NCBI GenBank assembly: GCA_033853925.1
Contig: JAWOLC010000057.1
Location: forward strand, 1 to 64,000
Length of the DNA: 64,000 bases
Direction: 5' to 3'
Source: JANXPZ01 sp033853925
GTDB taxonomy: Bacteria > Eisenbacteria > RBG-16-71-46
Under the pieces are notes generated by a model, which did no database searches, was not told the origin of the DNA, and was given only the letters and a program-made list of their open reading frames with translations. Shown one piece after another: positions 63,706 to 64,000 of the stretch. A program made the position numbers and the translations under genes. How positions within the stretch are numbered: the first letter of the stretch is position 1; every line of letters starts with the position of its first letter.

Positions 63706-64000
63706 ATGGTGACCATCGATCTGAGCGGCAGGCATGCCCTGGTCATGGGCGTCGCCAATCACCGCAGCCTGTCGTGGGCCGTGGCGCAGCAGCTCCACCA
63801 CGCGGGCGCGGCCCTGTGCCTGACCTACGCGTGCGAGCGGCTGCGCCCCGCGGTCGAGGAGCTGGCGAGCCACCTGCCCGGGACGCTGACGCTGGACTGC
63901 GACGTCACCCAGGATCGGACGATCGCCGCGGTGGCGCGGCGCCTCGCCCGCGAGTGGGGCTCGCTCGAGTGCCTGCTGCACGGCATCGCCTTCGCGCGCA
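63706..64000 (+). CDS. Enoyl-ACP reductase, FabI type (N-terminal part)
   Basis: The first 98 residues of an SDR-type protein cut by the window edge. It starts MVTIDLSGRHALVMGVANHRSLSWAVAQQL, with the FabI form of the Rossmann loop (GVANxxSxxWAxA), and continues to LLHGIAFAR, the region where FabI has LVHSIAFA. FabI reduces trans-2-enoyl-ACP with NADH in the last step of fatty-acid elongation. AGGGAGGCAGC before the ATG is a good ribosome-binding site. The active-site Tyr and Lys lie beyond the edge and cannot be checked. Confidence 0.85.
   Translation, partial: MVTIDLSGRHALVMGVANHRSLSWAVAQQLHHAGAALCLTYACERLRPAVEELASHLPGTLTLDCDVTQDRTIAAVARRLAREWGSLECLLHGIAFAR

Overview
The window is very GC-rich bacterial DNA with tightly packed genes, ATGA/GTGA overlaps and frequent GTG starts. 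It looks diderm: a TonB-dependent receptor, two lipobox lipoproteins and secreted proteins ending in a FlgD-like Ig domain of the kind used for outer-membrane sorting in the FCB superphylum. Together with the GC content this suggests an uncultured FCB-type lineage such as Candidatus Eisenbacteria or a neighbour. The placement is an inference; no rRNA marker is present.

Layout. 1-6.3 kb: sugar and envelope genes (PIG-L deacetylase, a four-gene nucleotide-sugar/glycosyltransferase operon on the minus strand). 6.6-11.1 kb: a lipoprotein and an 890-residue coiled-coil protein. 11.2-19.7 kb: a complete minus-strand MoxR/Bat (aerotolerance-type) operon with a good sigma-70 promoter at its head: moxR, DUF58, BatD-like, batA, a batB-batC fusion, batD and a TPR/SH3 gene. 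19.8-26 kb: a MurG-like glycosyltransferase and an ABC exporter whose permease is fused to an M1 metallopeptidase. 26.5-39 kb: housekeeping and signalling genes (SPOR protein, beta-propeller lipoprotein, BaiN-type flavoprotein with local duplications, Nudix-MBL fusion, hybrid histidine kinase, M28 peptidase, HD-GYP and HEAT pair). 39.3-41.2 kb: lrp-lat (lysine 6-aminotransferase) operon.

41.2-44.3 kb is a lower-GC accessory island bracketed by a 14-bp direct repeat. It holds a small basic protein, an orphan gene, a class II tRNA-like gene with a UGG anticodon, an IS1595-family transposase and a Panacea-type toxin-antitoxin pair. 44.4-54.6 kb returns to host-like sequence with HAD phosphatase, a two-domain oxidoreductase, membrane protein, glycosyltransferase, M14 carboxypeptidase and heparinase-like genes, consistent with surface polysaccharide metabolism. 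54.7-60.4 kb has an M48 protease and a B12 uptake operon: cobalamin riboswitch, BtuB-type receptor and a BtuG-like beta-propeller. The window ends with trmO, a family 5 uracil-DNA glycosylase, a KimA-like APC transporter and the start of fabI.

The most interesting parts are the accessory island with its odd tRNA, the riboswitch-controlled BtuB/BtuG-like pair, the permease-peptidase fusion, and the HEAT/HD-GYP pair sharing an N-terminal domain.
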